Counted from the first letter of the stretch, positions 1 through 6,507 are shown. The stretch: 9,611 nucleotides of DNA from Actinomycetes bacterium (GCA_021844725.1 JAKBSX010000060.1:1-9611); one strand, 5' to 3'. Translations and numbers: made by a program. Notes: a model not told the origin generated them from the letters alone.

Positions 1-421
1 TTCCTTTCATCGTTGCCTCTTGATATGTATCCGGCAGGAGAGTAACAACAACTGGCAGCACAAAATCGCTCAACCGTGTTTCTCCATTGAGCATCATTTC
101 CTCTATGCCCTTGATCCTGTGCTGCCCATCAACAATCCAAAATGGTGCGTCATCTGGGATTTGTAGGATACCATCTTTGTAGCGGACATCTTTGGTGTCT
201 CTGACATTCAAGAGTATAGCGTTAGGGGAGAGCCCGTTTGTTTTCACCAAGTATCTGCCAAATGCCCTCGCTCGAGAGATTGTCACTTCCCTCTGGTATC
301 CATTTGGGTTTTCTTTCTTCCACGCGTCAACTCTCGATCTTGCGATAAGATCGCCAGCTTTGATTGTCCCAACATAGAGTTTTTGCTGATTTTGCTCAAA
401 TTCCAGACAGTTCAACTTCAT
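1..421 (-). CDS. DGQHR-domain protein (DndB-like), 3' end missing
   Basis: The reading frame is open from an ATG at 421-419 to the window edge, giving 140 codons. It carries the family signature WIVDGQHRIKG with D98-R102, preceded by GYQRE (41-45) and a helical ARAFGRYL segment, the usual order in DGQHR proteins. Members include DndB, the regulator associated with phosphorothioate DNA modification, and many uncharacterised relatives in defence islands. The start is chosen because AAGGAG (436-431) lies 9 bases before this ATG; another in-frame ATG at 430 directly abuts that site and is less likely. A TATA-like box and repeated motifs lie just upstream, suggesting tight or self-regulated expression. 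The gene diverges from the HEPN gene. No dnd genes are visible, so a Dnd-specific role is not claimed. The family assignment is firm and the function uncertain; roughly half or more of the protein is probably outside the window. Confidence 0.85.
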   Translation of the reverse strand, partial: MKLNCLEFEQNQQKLYVGTIKAGDLIARSRVDAWKKENPNGYQREVTISRARAFGRYLVKTNGLSPNAILLNVRDTKDVRYKDGILQIPDDAPFWIVDGQHRIKGIEEMMLNGETRLSDFVLPVVVTLLPDTYQEATMKG

Positions 422-430
422 CCAGAACAT

Positions 431-436
431 CTCCTT
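431..436 (-). promoter_or_regulatory. Shine-Dalgarno site of the DGQHR gene
   Basis: AAGGAG on the minus strand ends 9 bases before the ATG at 421. It decides the start in favour of 421 over the in-frame ATG at 430, which would leave no spacer. Confidence 0.6.
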
Positions 437-441
437 GCTGT

Positions 442-481
442 GGGTTAATGTTGTGAACCCTATTTAAGGGTTTATGTTGTG
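442..481 (-). promoter_or_regulatory. Putative TATA-type promoter and operator of the DGQHR gene
   Basis: On the minus strand CTTAAATA lies about 40 bases before the start codon, a distance that fits an archaeal TATA box with a short leader holding the AAGGAG site. The box sits inside a dyad, AACCCT-TAAAT-AGGGTT (472-456). It is flanked on both sides by a direct repeat (plus strand GGGTTAATGTTGTG at 442-455 and GGGTTTATGTTGTG at 468-481, 13 of 14 identical, 26-base period). The arrangement looks like paired regulator sites bracketing the promoter. I see no good bacterial -35/-10 pair here. The promoter role is inferred. Confidence 0.45.
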
Positions 482-554
482 GGCCCATTGCAAAATCTCG
501 CTTTACTCAATTTCAGGCGAATTCTCAACTGCACGTTTCGGGGTAATATTGTGA
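442..554. repeat. Iterated repeat GGGTTWATGTTGTG, three copies
   Basis: Copies lie at 442-455 and 468-481, with a degenerate third at 541-554 (GGGTAATATTGTGA, one base deleted and one changed relative to the first). Two 14-base sequences matching at 13 positions only 26 bases apart are unlikely by chance in a window this size. The third copy is weaker evidence. Confidence 0.5.
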
Positions 555-725
555 ATTACAAGTGTGAACTTCTCTCTTGTGTGACTTTAGCCGTATCGTC
601 TGATTCGTCACCGCCAAAGCGAGCAGACAGACGATAATTCCATCAATAGCTCATTGCACTTACCTTTGATTTCCGATTCTTATCGCACTGAGAATCTCTC
701 ACTTTTCATTACTCTGTTTTTCAGC

Positions 726-730
726 AAGGA
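726..730 (+). promoter_or_regulatory. Shine-Dalgarno site of the HEPN gene
   Basis: AAGGA ends 7 bases before the ATG at 738, an ideal spacing, and supports that start codon. Confidence 0.6.
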
Positions 731-737
731 CTGACAA

Positions 738-2162
738 ATGTCATGTATTCGGTTGGCAATTGCCTTCCCCAACAACTACGGGGGTTCTGCAATCACTGAA
801 GACCGAGAGAAGATTGAACGTTACTCGGTAGATGTCACTTATGGCCTGATAACTGATTTAATCCGAGCGATCGTGGAAATCATTGCCATTCCACGAAGAA
901 TGGTGTTGAAATATGTATTTTCCGAGATCGGAGATGCCGAACCAAAAGTAGTTTATGTAGAAAAACCGGATTTTGGCAACGCTTGGGCAGGATTCTGGCA
1001 CTTGATAATGGAAATGCCAGAAATGATTGTTTTGCTCAAAAGCATCTCTATGTCAGTTGATCATTTAGGATGGAATGAGATACAAGAAGGCGCCCCAACC
1101 GACAATTCTCGCCCGAATACTATCTTGGAATGGAATTTGTGGAATCTGATTTACCAATCGTTGGAACGATACATATCAGGAAGCAATATTGAAACGAAAA
1201 TAAGGAAATTCGCAGAATCGATTCAAAGAAATATCGGGAGCCTCCCGCAAATAGTCCAAGTCCGTATATATTTGGAGAATTTCGATTGTAAAGATGTTAA
1301 GGACACTCTCGAGTTAGGAGGAGGTTACAGACTTACAAAGCTGAATCCTGAGGAACGATCTGCCCTTTGCTCACCATCCTCCTATTCTTTGCATTTTCTC
1401 CGAATGATATTACTCCCCGTAGATGTTCAACGATTGGGGTGGGTGCTCGAAAGAGAATGGACACAAAACAGGACCAATATATTCGACGCTACTCCTGTCG
1501 TACGAGATTTGGAATCGATTTTAACTCTGATCAGGTGTCAGAAGCCAGGAGCATCATTTTTCCGCGTAGTTAAGATTTCGATCGACGACGCATGGCTGGA
1601 AAGACCCTTCACATATGCGAGTGGGGGTTATCCATTTTCAAACCTTATACCCTCCATACACACTGTTTCAAAGGAAGACCTGACTGAACTAACTTCATTG
1701 ATAGGGAAATTCATATTCTTCGCAAAAAGCAACAGAAGCAGCATCGGCGTGGCTCTGGCTAGATTCAGACAAGGATGCTTAAAGGTAGATCCCATAGACA
1801 AACTGATAGATCATGTGATTTCACTTGAAGCTTCTTTACTCCCAGGAATCAAATATGAGCTGAGTTTAAGATTCGCACTAAGGGGTGCAACTCTCCTTGC
1901 TAGGAGTCCCGGAGAAAGAGACACAGTTTTCCGTGATTTGAAAGAAGCATACTCACAAAGAAGCGACATAGTTCATGGATCTAGCCAAAATACCGGAACT
2001 GTAAGGGTTCAGGATATAGAATCAATGGCGGGAAAGACATTGGTTGTTTTGAGTCAATTAATGAGCGAGCCTAGTCGTCACATGGAATTCATGAAGACAA
2101 TTGAACGCTTTGGTATCTCAGGAGAAGCACCGAAATTCTTGCCAGACCATATAAAAGGGTAA
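738..2162 (+). CDS. Large protein with C-terminal Apea-like HEPN domain
   Basis: This is a 474-aa protein. The C-terminal segment (about 350-445) has the features of the Apea-like HEPN family: a leading helix with ISLEASLLPG (E364), a second helix ELSLRFALRGATLLA, and then the HEPN catalytic motif R-x4-H as QRSDIVHG (R408, H413). HEPN domains with an intact R-x4-6-H motif are commonly metal-independent RNases in toxin and abortive-infection systems, so an RNA-cleaving effector is the natural inference. The first about 340 residues are a mixed alpha/beta region I do not recognise, possibly a sensor or regulatory part; no membrane segment or signal peptide is visible. The start at 738 has AAGGA 7 bases upstream. 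No MNT-type nucleotidyltransferase antitoxin is adjacent. It diverges from the DGQHR gene. The HEPN call is confident; activity and target are inferred. Confidence 0.85.
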   Translation: MSCIRLAIAFPNNYGGSAITEDREKIERYSVDVTYGLITDLIRAIVEIIAIPRRMVLKYVFSEIGDAEPKVVYVEKPDFGNAWAGFWHLIMEMPEMIVLLKSISMSVDHLGWNEIQEGAPTDNSRPNTILEWNLWNLIYQSLERYISGSNIETKIRKFAESIQRNIGSLPQIVQVRIYLENFDCKDVKDTLELGGGYRLTKLNPEERSALCSPSSYSLHFLRMILLPVDVQRLGWVLEREWTQNRTNIFDATPVVRDLESILTLIRCQKPGASFFRVVKISIDDAWLERPFTYASGGYPFSNLIPSIHTVSKEDLTELTSLIGKFIFFAKSNRSSIGVALARFRQGCLKVDPIDKLIDHVISLEASLLPGIKYELSLRFALRGATLLARSPGERDTVFRDLKEAYSQRSDIVHGSSQNTGTVRVQDIESMAGKTLVVLSQLMSEPSRHMEFMKTIERFGISGEAPKFLPDHIKG

Positions 2163-2171
2163 TCTACACTG

Positions 2172-2333
2172 ATGAAAGCCGTCCTTTTCGAAGGGTCTTT
2201 AAGAAATCCACGTACATCACCAATTCATTCCCCCCACAATCTGGTGAAAGGTTACACCTTAAGGCGTCGAAAGCATTCAGTGAATCCTTTGACAAAGACT
2301 CCTCGTCTTAAGGTGTATCCCAACGACATATGA
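2172..2333 (+). CDS. Possible small basic protein (53 aa), doubtful
   Basis: An ATG nine bases after the HEPN stop opens a 53-codon frame ending in TGA at 2331-2333. The product would be basic, with a GYTLRRRKHSV stretch near the middle and TPRLKVYPND near the end. The only Shine-Dalgarno candidate is AAGGG (2155-2159), which is 12 bases away and so too far to be convincing. Position directly after the HEPN gene would suit a co-transcribed accessory or immunity protein. However, the frame also spans the whole inverted repeat at 2253-2317, which points instead to a structured noncoding element. No family is recognised, and it could be chance. Confidence 0.2.
   Translation: MKAVLFEGSLRNPRTSPIHSPHNLVKGYTLRRRKHSVNPLTKTPRLKVYPNDI
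2253..2317. repeat. 14-bp inverted repeat with two inner mini-hairpins
   Basis: TACACCTTAAGGCG (2253-2266) pairs with CGTCTTAAGGTGTA (2304-2317). Thirteen positions are Watson-Crick and the fourteenth is G-U in RNA. The 37-base loop contains two more small stems in succession, ATTC-AGT-GAAT (2274-2284) and CTTT-GAC-AAAG (2286-2297), so the transcript could fold into a three-way or four-way junction. Both arms also carry their own short palindrome (CCTTAAGG, CTTAAG) with centres about 49 bases apart, so the DNA could equally be a pair of operator sites. No T-run follows, so it is not a simple terminator. Confidence 0.5.
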
Positions 2334-2536
2334 GCATCAGTCAATACTTCAAAGGTGATTGTCTAAAATATAGTGCGCGACATTTCGAAAATGGACATAT
2401 TCTTGAGAATTTGAGATATTCTCTACAAGCGTGACTGATGGACCAAACTGTATATCTTGAATTTCAGTCTTATTTGCGATAATCAACTTGCATCGTCCAA
2501 AAACGAGGAACTTCGTATGGAATGAATGCCGCTATC

Positions 2537-2548
2537 TTACTATAGTAA
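2537..2548. promoter_or_regulatory. Palindrome TTACTATAGTAA upstream of the methylase
   Basis: This 12-base perfect palindrome ends 35 bases before the methylase ATG. The position suits either a TATA-like promoter element or an operator over the promoter. About two such palindromes are expected by chance in a window of this length, so location is the main argument. Confidence 0.3.
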
Positions 2549-2583
2549 CATCCATTAAGGCTATCGTGATACTGTGAAACGGC

Positions 2584-5500
2584 ATGAGTGGTGGGTTAAT
2601 GGCTGTTGTACGGACTATCCACGGCGGAAAGGAAGCTGAAAACTTTCTGAACGCAAGACTCGCTGAAGAGCTTAGGAAACTCGGATACTCAAATGCTGGC
2701 TTTGAGAGAATATTCAAAGTGAGGGTTGAGGGCAAAGAAATACAAAGCAAGCCAGACGTTTCCTTTTCAAATGGCGGAGTCCACATCATAAGTTCTAAGT
2801 TTGGGGAGAGAAAGGAGCTTGAGGCTTACACAACTGCTGATCAATACAAAGAAGATCTAACCCCTGCATTAAGACGCGAAGGCGAACACTTGGGAAAAGT
2901 GTTCGCCGTGGTCTTTCCAGCGGCCAAACACGAACGCTTTCTACTACACGTTCTCCCAAGTGAAGGAAAACCTGAATTGAGCTTCGCTGTAAAGAGCATA
3001 ACAGAGATTGCTCAGAGAATAAGGAATATCGTCGAGGGATCGATCGAAGAGTCACTACAGGAACCGATTCTAGATGAGGCAAAGAGGTTATTGAGGTTGG
3101 GCGCTGAAGATCTCGCTAGCACTCTTAAAGGTGTTGATATAGGAGAGTTAGAGACTATTTTCGGGGGCCATGAATTTTTCGCATCATTATTGCAACCCAA
3201 GCTCGATAAAACGCAAAGAGCCTCAATCTTGAAGACTGGAATTGGATACTTTTTCGTCAATCAGATACTGTTTTATCTACTCCTTTCCAGAGCCTCTTCA
3301 AAGGGAAGAAAGAAGGGCACAATCCATTTCCCTGAGATTAGAAAGAAGGATTTCGCTTCCCCTGAGCTTATACAAGACAAGTATTTTCAACTAGTCAGAC
3401 TCAAAGACTATGAACCAATATTCGGTTTTGACGTTGTTAAATATTTCAAAGGGGCAGATGCTGGTCCCGCTTGTGAAAGCGTTATCCGTGGAATTAATGG
3501 TCTCGCACCAAAGTTGTTGGTCCCTGATTTGGTTGGTCAGGTCTTCCAGTCTCTCATACCCTTGGAGGTAAGGAAACCGCTGGGCGCCTACTATACGAAT
3601 CCCGGTTCAGCTGCTTTGCTCGCTGCACTTTCAATCAGCTCGGTAAATGATACAGTCTTGGATCCGGCTTGCGGAAGCGGAACACTGATTGTTGCGGCTT
3701 ACAGGAGAAAGATGGCGATTTCAAATGGCAACGATGAAAGGAAGCTTCACGCACTGTTTCTAGAAGAGCAGTTGACGGGTATGGATGCTATGAGTTTCGT
3801 AGCTCATCTAGCCGCTGTGAATCTCGCCCTTCAGCAACCCTTGGAAGATACTGACTTTGTCCGGATCGCTGCTACTGATAGCACTGCTAGAAAACCCGGT
3901 GAAGTAATTGTCTCCACAGAGGCCAAACTGTCAAGAGAATTCAAGCAAACAGACCTAAGGTCTATCTTCGAGCCCTTGGTAACGAGGCACAAGCGTGGTG
4001 CAATACAAACGAAGAGAGGGCACAAGAAGTCATTTAAACTGGACTATGTGGATGTTGTGATGATGAATCCTCCCTTCACTTCTTGGGATAATATGGGAGA
4101 GTCATATAGAAATTCTCTCAAGCTGTCATTTTCCAATTTTAGAGCCGATTATCGTAGAGTCTTATACAAGAAACTAAGCCAACAAGGATTCTTCTTATTG
4201 TTAGCAGACGAATTTCTTAAAAATGGCGGAAGAATTGCGGCGGTTCTGCCATTGACAACCTTCACTGGCCGAGCGTTTATACCGTTGCTGAAATTCTTGT
4301 TGGAAAAATATTCTATTGAATATTTCGTGGTGGGCTTGGGTAGGTCTTCCTTTTCGGAAGATACGAGTCTCACCGAATGTCTTTTTGTAGCCAAGAAGTC
4401 AAGCCCAGCGAGAGGGAATGCGATGAAGGTGATTGGCCTGAAAAAAACTCCTAGTGATCTGACGCCTTCTGTTACCAATCAGATAAGAGAGGCGGTCAAT
4501 AGTGATGTTTCTGAAGATGAGAATATCATCACATACTCCACTCTTCAGGAGAGTTTGCACCCGGAGAATATAGGCCTTTCTGGCATCGTATGTGGCCTCA
4601 GTCGGGAATATAGGCTGTCAAGGCAGAACTTAATAGAACGACTGCAAAAGTGCAGGACGCCACTACTTTCCCTAGAGTCATTGTGTGATAAGAGACAAGC
4701 AAGGATAAAAGGGTGGGGACTAGCCTCAGATCATTTGTTCTATTTTGGACCGAGAGCGCTGTTCGGATATGGGGATAAAGATCGGGCCATAAAAGAAAAC
4801 GATCGATTATTGTTCTCAAGAGAAGAGGGAGATCACATATTTTTCAGAGATTCTGTGACCGGAAGTGAGTTCCAGTTCAGCAAGATAAATGTGCGACCAG
4901 CCCTGAGGAGGTTCTCTTTCCTAAGAAATCCAGATTTAAGGCATCCGATTGATTTTGTTTTCACAGATGATCATGCCACTCTTGAAAAACTGATGAATAC
5001 TTTCTATACCATAGATGAAGCAAAAACGTTTCTCCGAAGAGTGCGGAATGGCTATCGGAAAGGTTCTGGAAAGTCATGGAGTCGGATATTGGACGACAGC
5101 TCCTCGACACTAATGTATGGCCGTCGTTTCGACCTAGCTGCTCCTGGTACGACGGTTTTGTTTGCACGATCTACTCAACCTGTTTTCTTGGCATGTGATG
5201 GATTCATGATCGACGGTTTTGAAGATAGGGAGGAGAAGCTATTGACGCTCTGGGGCAACTCGACAGTTTTCTTGATCCTTATACTCAGCCGGATCACGAT
5301 CACGAGAGGTTCGTGGATAAAAATGGAAAAGTCTGCTGTCGATTCAATACCTTTTCCGGACACGACTAAATTGACCGAAGAGGACTGGGACAAAGTGGGC
5401 ATCTTATACGAAGAGTTAAGCAACACGGAGTTGCCTAGTTTGATAGATCAATTGGGCGAGTGCGAGATTAGGTCAAAGATAGATGATTTTGTAGTAGAGT

Positions 5501-5628
5501 TACTCGGATTGACCGGCGATGAAAAAAGGCCATTTGCTGCTCAGTTAAGAGGGGGAGCGCTCTCTGCTATACTACTATTACGGGACTCTATGCAGAATCG
5601 AACTGGCATGAGCAGCCAGAAAGAGTGA
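2584..5628 (+). CDS. Type IIG-like N6-adenine DNA methyltransferase with nuclease-like N-terminus
   Basis: This is a 1014-aa single-chain enzyme that transfers methyl groups from S-adenosylmethionine to adenine in DNA. The catalytic core has motif X GAYYTNP (334-340), motif I LDPACGSGT (359-367), an acidic residue after the next strand in LTGMDAM (D401), AATDST (D432), and catalytic motif IV MMNPPF (N495-F498), followed by FLLLADEFLKNGGRIAAVLP (537-556). Residues about 650-930 resemble a target-recognition region, and SWxK-type RGSWIKME...SIPFP (908-925) is typical of the family's C-terminus. The N-terminal about 140 residues look like a PD-(D/E)XK fold (KPDVSF at 56-61, HIISSKFG at 67-74), but serine replaces the usual acidic residue of (D/E)xK. 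A helical linker (about 140-330) joins the two. The start at 2584 lacks a good Shine-Dalgarno; an in-frame ATG at 2599 follows GGTGGG and is an alternative. No separate specificity or restriction subunit is adjacent. Confidence 0.9.
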   Translation: MSGGLMAVVRTIHGGKEAENFLNARLAEELRKLGYSNAGFERIFKVRVEGKEIQSKPDVSFSNGGVHIISSKFGERKELEAYTTADQYKEDLTPALRREGEHLGKVFAVVFPAAKHERFLLHVLPSEGKPELSFAVKSITEIAQRIRNIVEGSIEESLQEPILDEAKRLLRLGAEDLASTLKGVDIGELETIFGGHEFFASLLQPKLDKTQRASILKTGIGYFFVNQILFYLLLSRASSKGRKKGTIHFPEIRKKDFASPELIQDKYFQLVRLKDYEPIFGFDVVKYFKGADAGPACESVIRGINGLAPKLLVPDLVGQVFQSLIPLEVRKPLGAYYTNPGSAALLAALSISSVNDTVLDPACGSGTLIVAAYRRKMAISNGNDERKLHALFLEEQLTGMDAMSFVAHLAAVNLALQQPLEDTDFVRIAATDSTARKPGEVIVSTEAKLSREFKQTDLRSIFEPLVTRHKRGAIQTKRGHKKSFKLDYVDVVMMNPPFTSWDNMGESYRNSLKLSFSNFRADYRRVLYKKLSQQGFFLLLADEFLKNGGRIAAVLPLTTFTGRAFIPLLKFLLEKYSIEYFVVGLGRSSFSEDTSLTECLFVAKKSSPARGNAMKVIGLKKTPSDLTPSVTNQIREAVNSDVSEDENIITYSTLQESLHPENIGLSGIVCGLSREYRLSRQNLIERLQKCRTPLLSLESLCDKRQARIKGWGLASDHLFYFGPRALFGYGDKDRAIKENDRLLFSREEGDHIFFRDSVTGSEFQFSKINVRPALRRFSFLRNPDLRHPIDFVFTDDHATLEKLMNTFYTIDEAKTFLRRVRNGYRKGSGKSWSRILDDSSSTLMYGRRFDLAAPGTTVLFARSTQPVFLACDGFMIDGFEDREEKLLTLWGNSTVFLILILSRITITRGSWIKMEKSAVDSIPFPDTTKLTEEDWDKVGILYEELSNTELPSLIDQLGECEIRSKIDDFVVELLGLTGDEKRPFAAQLRGGALSAILLLRDSMQNRTGMSSQKE

Positions 5629-5972
5629 GATTAAGGCGTCTTTCAATTTTCCTGAAACGGCACATTCCCTGCCTCAAATGGGGTGGATTTAGCGTGGTGA
5701 GGCTGTCTACGTTGTGAATCAAGAGCATGTGGTCGTAAATTTATCTTCGCTGAAAGTTAACTGACGCCAACTGTGTTGAATCAATGTGTGTGAATATCGC
5801 GGAGTTGCATTTTGGCCTGTTACGATTACTTCCATTAGAGTTTCGAAGCGACTGGTTAAAGATTCAAAGTTTGTGTACCAAAGCTCCTCGAATTTGATAA
5901 TCTTATTTCAACTCTTTGGCGGGTTGTTGGTTGAGTCATCGACAAAGTCAGAATCTTAAACACATACCTAAG

Positions 5973-6057
5973 CATGTGAGTGGTGTACACTCATAAGGCA
6001 AGTGAATAGGACTTGAGGCTCAAGCTCAACCTAGCTATTTTTTTTTTCACTCACATG
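5973..6057. repeat. Cluster of inverted repeats, 10-bp outer arms
   Basis: CATGTGAGTG (5973-5982) is repeated inverted as CACTCACATG (6048-6057), a perfect 10-base match. A second, nested dyad shares the left arm: TGAGTG-GTGTA-CACTCA (5977-5993). A third, CTTGAG-G-CTCAAG (6012-6024), lies between the outer arms. The TGAGTG sequence can therefore pair with either of two partners, a switch-like arrangement. A 10-base inverted match at this spacing is expected about once by chance in such a window. Confidence 0.35.
6012..6047 (+). terminator. Possible terminator: small hairpin followed by T10
   Basis: CTTGAG/CTCAAG (6012-6017, 6019-6024) forms a short stem and ten consecutive T residues lie at 6038-6047. 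The T-tract starts 13 bases after the stem, too far for a classical intrinsic terminator, but a T10 tract by itself can terminate archaeal transcription. It would end a long read-through transcript from the methylase gene, 384 bases upstream. Confidence 0.3.
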
Positions 6058-6161
6058 AATATCTTCGGATTAGCAAAAGGCACGCGCACATTCAAAAGTA
6101 ACTTGAACAACAAAATGCAATTTCTGGGTTCAATATCATTCGATATAAAGTCTGACGGTTA

Positions 6162-6174
6162 TTATTTAATATGG
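6162..6174 (+). promoter_or_regulatory. TATA-like box before the zinc-ribbon gene
   Basis: TTATTTAATATGG is centred about 35 bases before the ATG at 6203. If it acts as an archaeal TATA box, transcription would begin about 8-12 bases before the ATG, giving a nearly leaderless mRNA. That would agree with the absence of any Shine-Dalgarno sequence there. Confidence 0.35.
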
Positions 6175-6202
6175 AAATCACAATCATCGTCTGGTCTTAT
6201 AT

Positions 6203-6481
6203 ATGCCAAGTCCTGGAAGAGGTAACAAGTGTCCCGCATGCGGAACGCTTACAGTGTATGAAGAGGGTATTGGAATATGGGTGTGTTCCAGTGGTGATTT
6301 CATGGCATTCAATATAAATGGCGGTTGGAAGAAAGAAGGAAGCACTAAGGGACCAGGATTATGGTGTTTTCGCTGCAAGAGTCAGACGCTACATGAGGCG
6401 GGCCGAACCAAAGCAGGGGTAACAAAACTAATTTGTCCTGAATGTGAGCTACACGCCCTCAAACTCCAAATTTGGAAATGA
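6203..6481 (+). CDS. Small double zinc-ribbon protein, function unknown
   Basis: This is a 92-aa protein with two zinc-ribbon-like units. The first has CPAC (C10, C13) and a later cysteine in IWVCSSG (C28), but glycine stands where the fourth ligand would be (CSSG in place of CxxC). The second is complete: CFRC (C55, C58) and CPEC (C78, C81) separated by 19 residues. Between them is a short hydrophilic stretch (GGWKKEGSTKG). Such ribbons usually mediate protein or nucleic-acid contacts and do not catalyse. The ATG at 6203 is the only in-frame start after the TAA at 6167. It lacks a Shine-Dalgarno, but a TATA-like box at a leaderless-type distance precedes it. The gene stands alone between the methylase and the convergent ATPase operon. 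Cysteine spacing makes it likely to be real; no specific family is recognised. Confidence 0.65.
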   Translation: MPSPGRGNKCPACGTLTVYEEGIGIWVCSSGDFMAFNINGGWKKEGSTKGPGLWCFRCKSQTLHEAGRTKAGVTKLICPECELHALKLQIWK

Positions 6482-6507
6482 CAAGGGCGAGCAAAGTGGA
6501 AGATTCG

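Larger units (their letters stand above)
422..737. other. Divergent intergenic region, DGQHR gene / HEPN gene
   Basis: This region contains the DGQHR promoter and repeats described separately. Further right there is an 8-base inverted repeat ATCGTCTG/CAGACGAT (595-602, 628-635) and a 6-base one GATTCT/AGAATC (675-680, 691-696). Both are short enough to be chance. No convincing TATA box or -35/-10 pair was found for the HEPN gene. No ORF is supported. Confidence 0.5.
2163..2583. other. Intergenic region, HEPN gene / methylase gene
   Basis: This stretch of 421 bases holds a possible small ORF (2172-2333), a long inverted repeat (2253-2317) and a 12-base palindrome close to the methylase start, all listed separately. 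Just after the HEPN stop, CCTT-TTCG-AAGG (2183-2194) could form a tiny UUCG hairpin, too short to call a terminator. No RNA gene is recognised. Confidence 0.5.
5629..6202. other. Intergenic region, methylase gene / zinc-ribbon gene
   Basis: This 574-base stretch contains no supported gene. From 5629 to about 5960 I see no feature beyond ordinary intergenic sequence. The right part holds a cluster of inverted repeats and a T10 tract (5973-6057) and a TATA-like box before the zinc-ribbon gene, listed separately. No tRNA-like cloverleaf or T-arm was found. Confidence 0.5.

Noticed and set aside
595..635. Inverted repeat ATCGTCTG/CAGACGAT upstream of the HEPN gene
   Set aside because: Eight-base inverted repeats at this spacing are expected several times by chance here, and it is about 100 bases from the start codon with no promoter signal beside it.
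1367..1573. 68-codon ORF inside the HEPN gene in another frame
   Set aside because: It lies entirely within a gene with clear domain evidence and has no independent motif or ribosome site.
2259..5640. TTAAGGCGTC repeated at 2259-2268 and 5631-5640, on both sides of the methylase gene
   Set aside because: Considered as a target-site duplication or attachment-site pair. Dozens of random 10-base matches are expected in a window of this size, and no other mobile-element feature flanks the gene.
5625..5717. 30-codon ORF starting GTG over the methylase stop codon
   Set aside because: The GTGA overlap is suggestive, but the frame is short, has no Shine-Dalgarno, and its composition gives no support for coding.
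6013..6225. 70-codon ORF (TTG start) running into the zinc-ribbon gene
   Set aside because: It reads through the T10 tract, has no convincing ribosome site and no recognisable pattern, and overlaps the start of a better-supported gene. A frameshifted extension of the zinc-ribbon protein was considered, but nothing in its sequence supports that.
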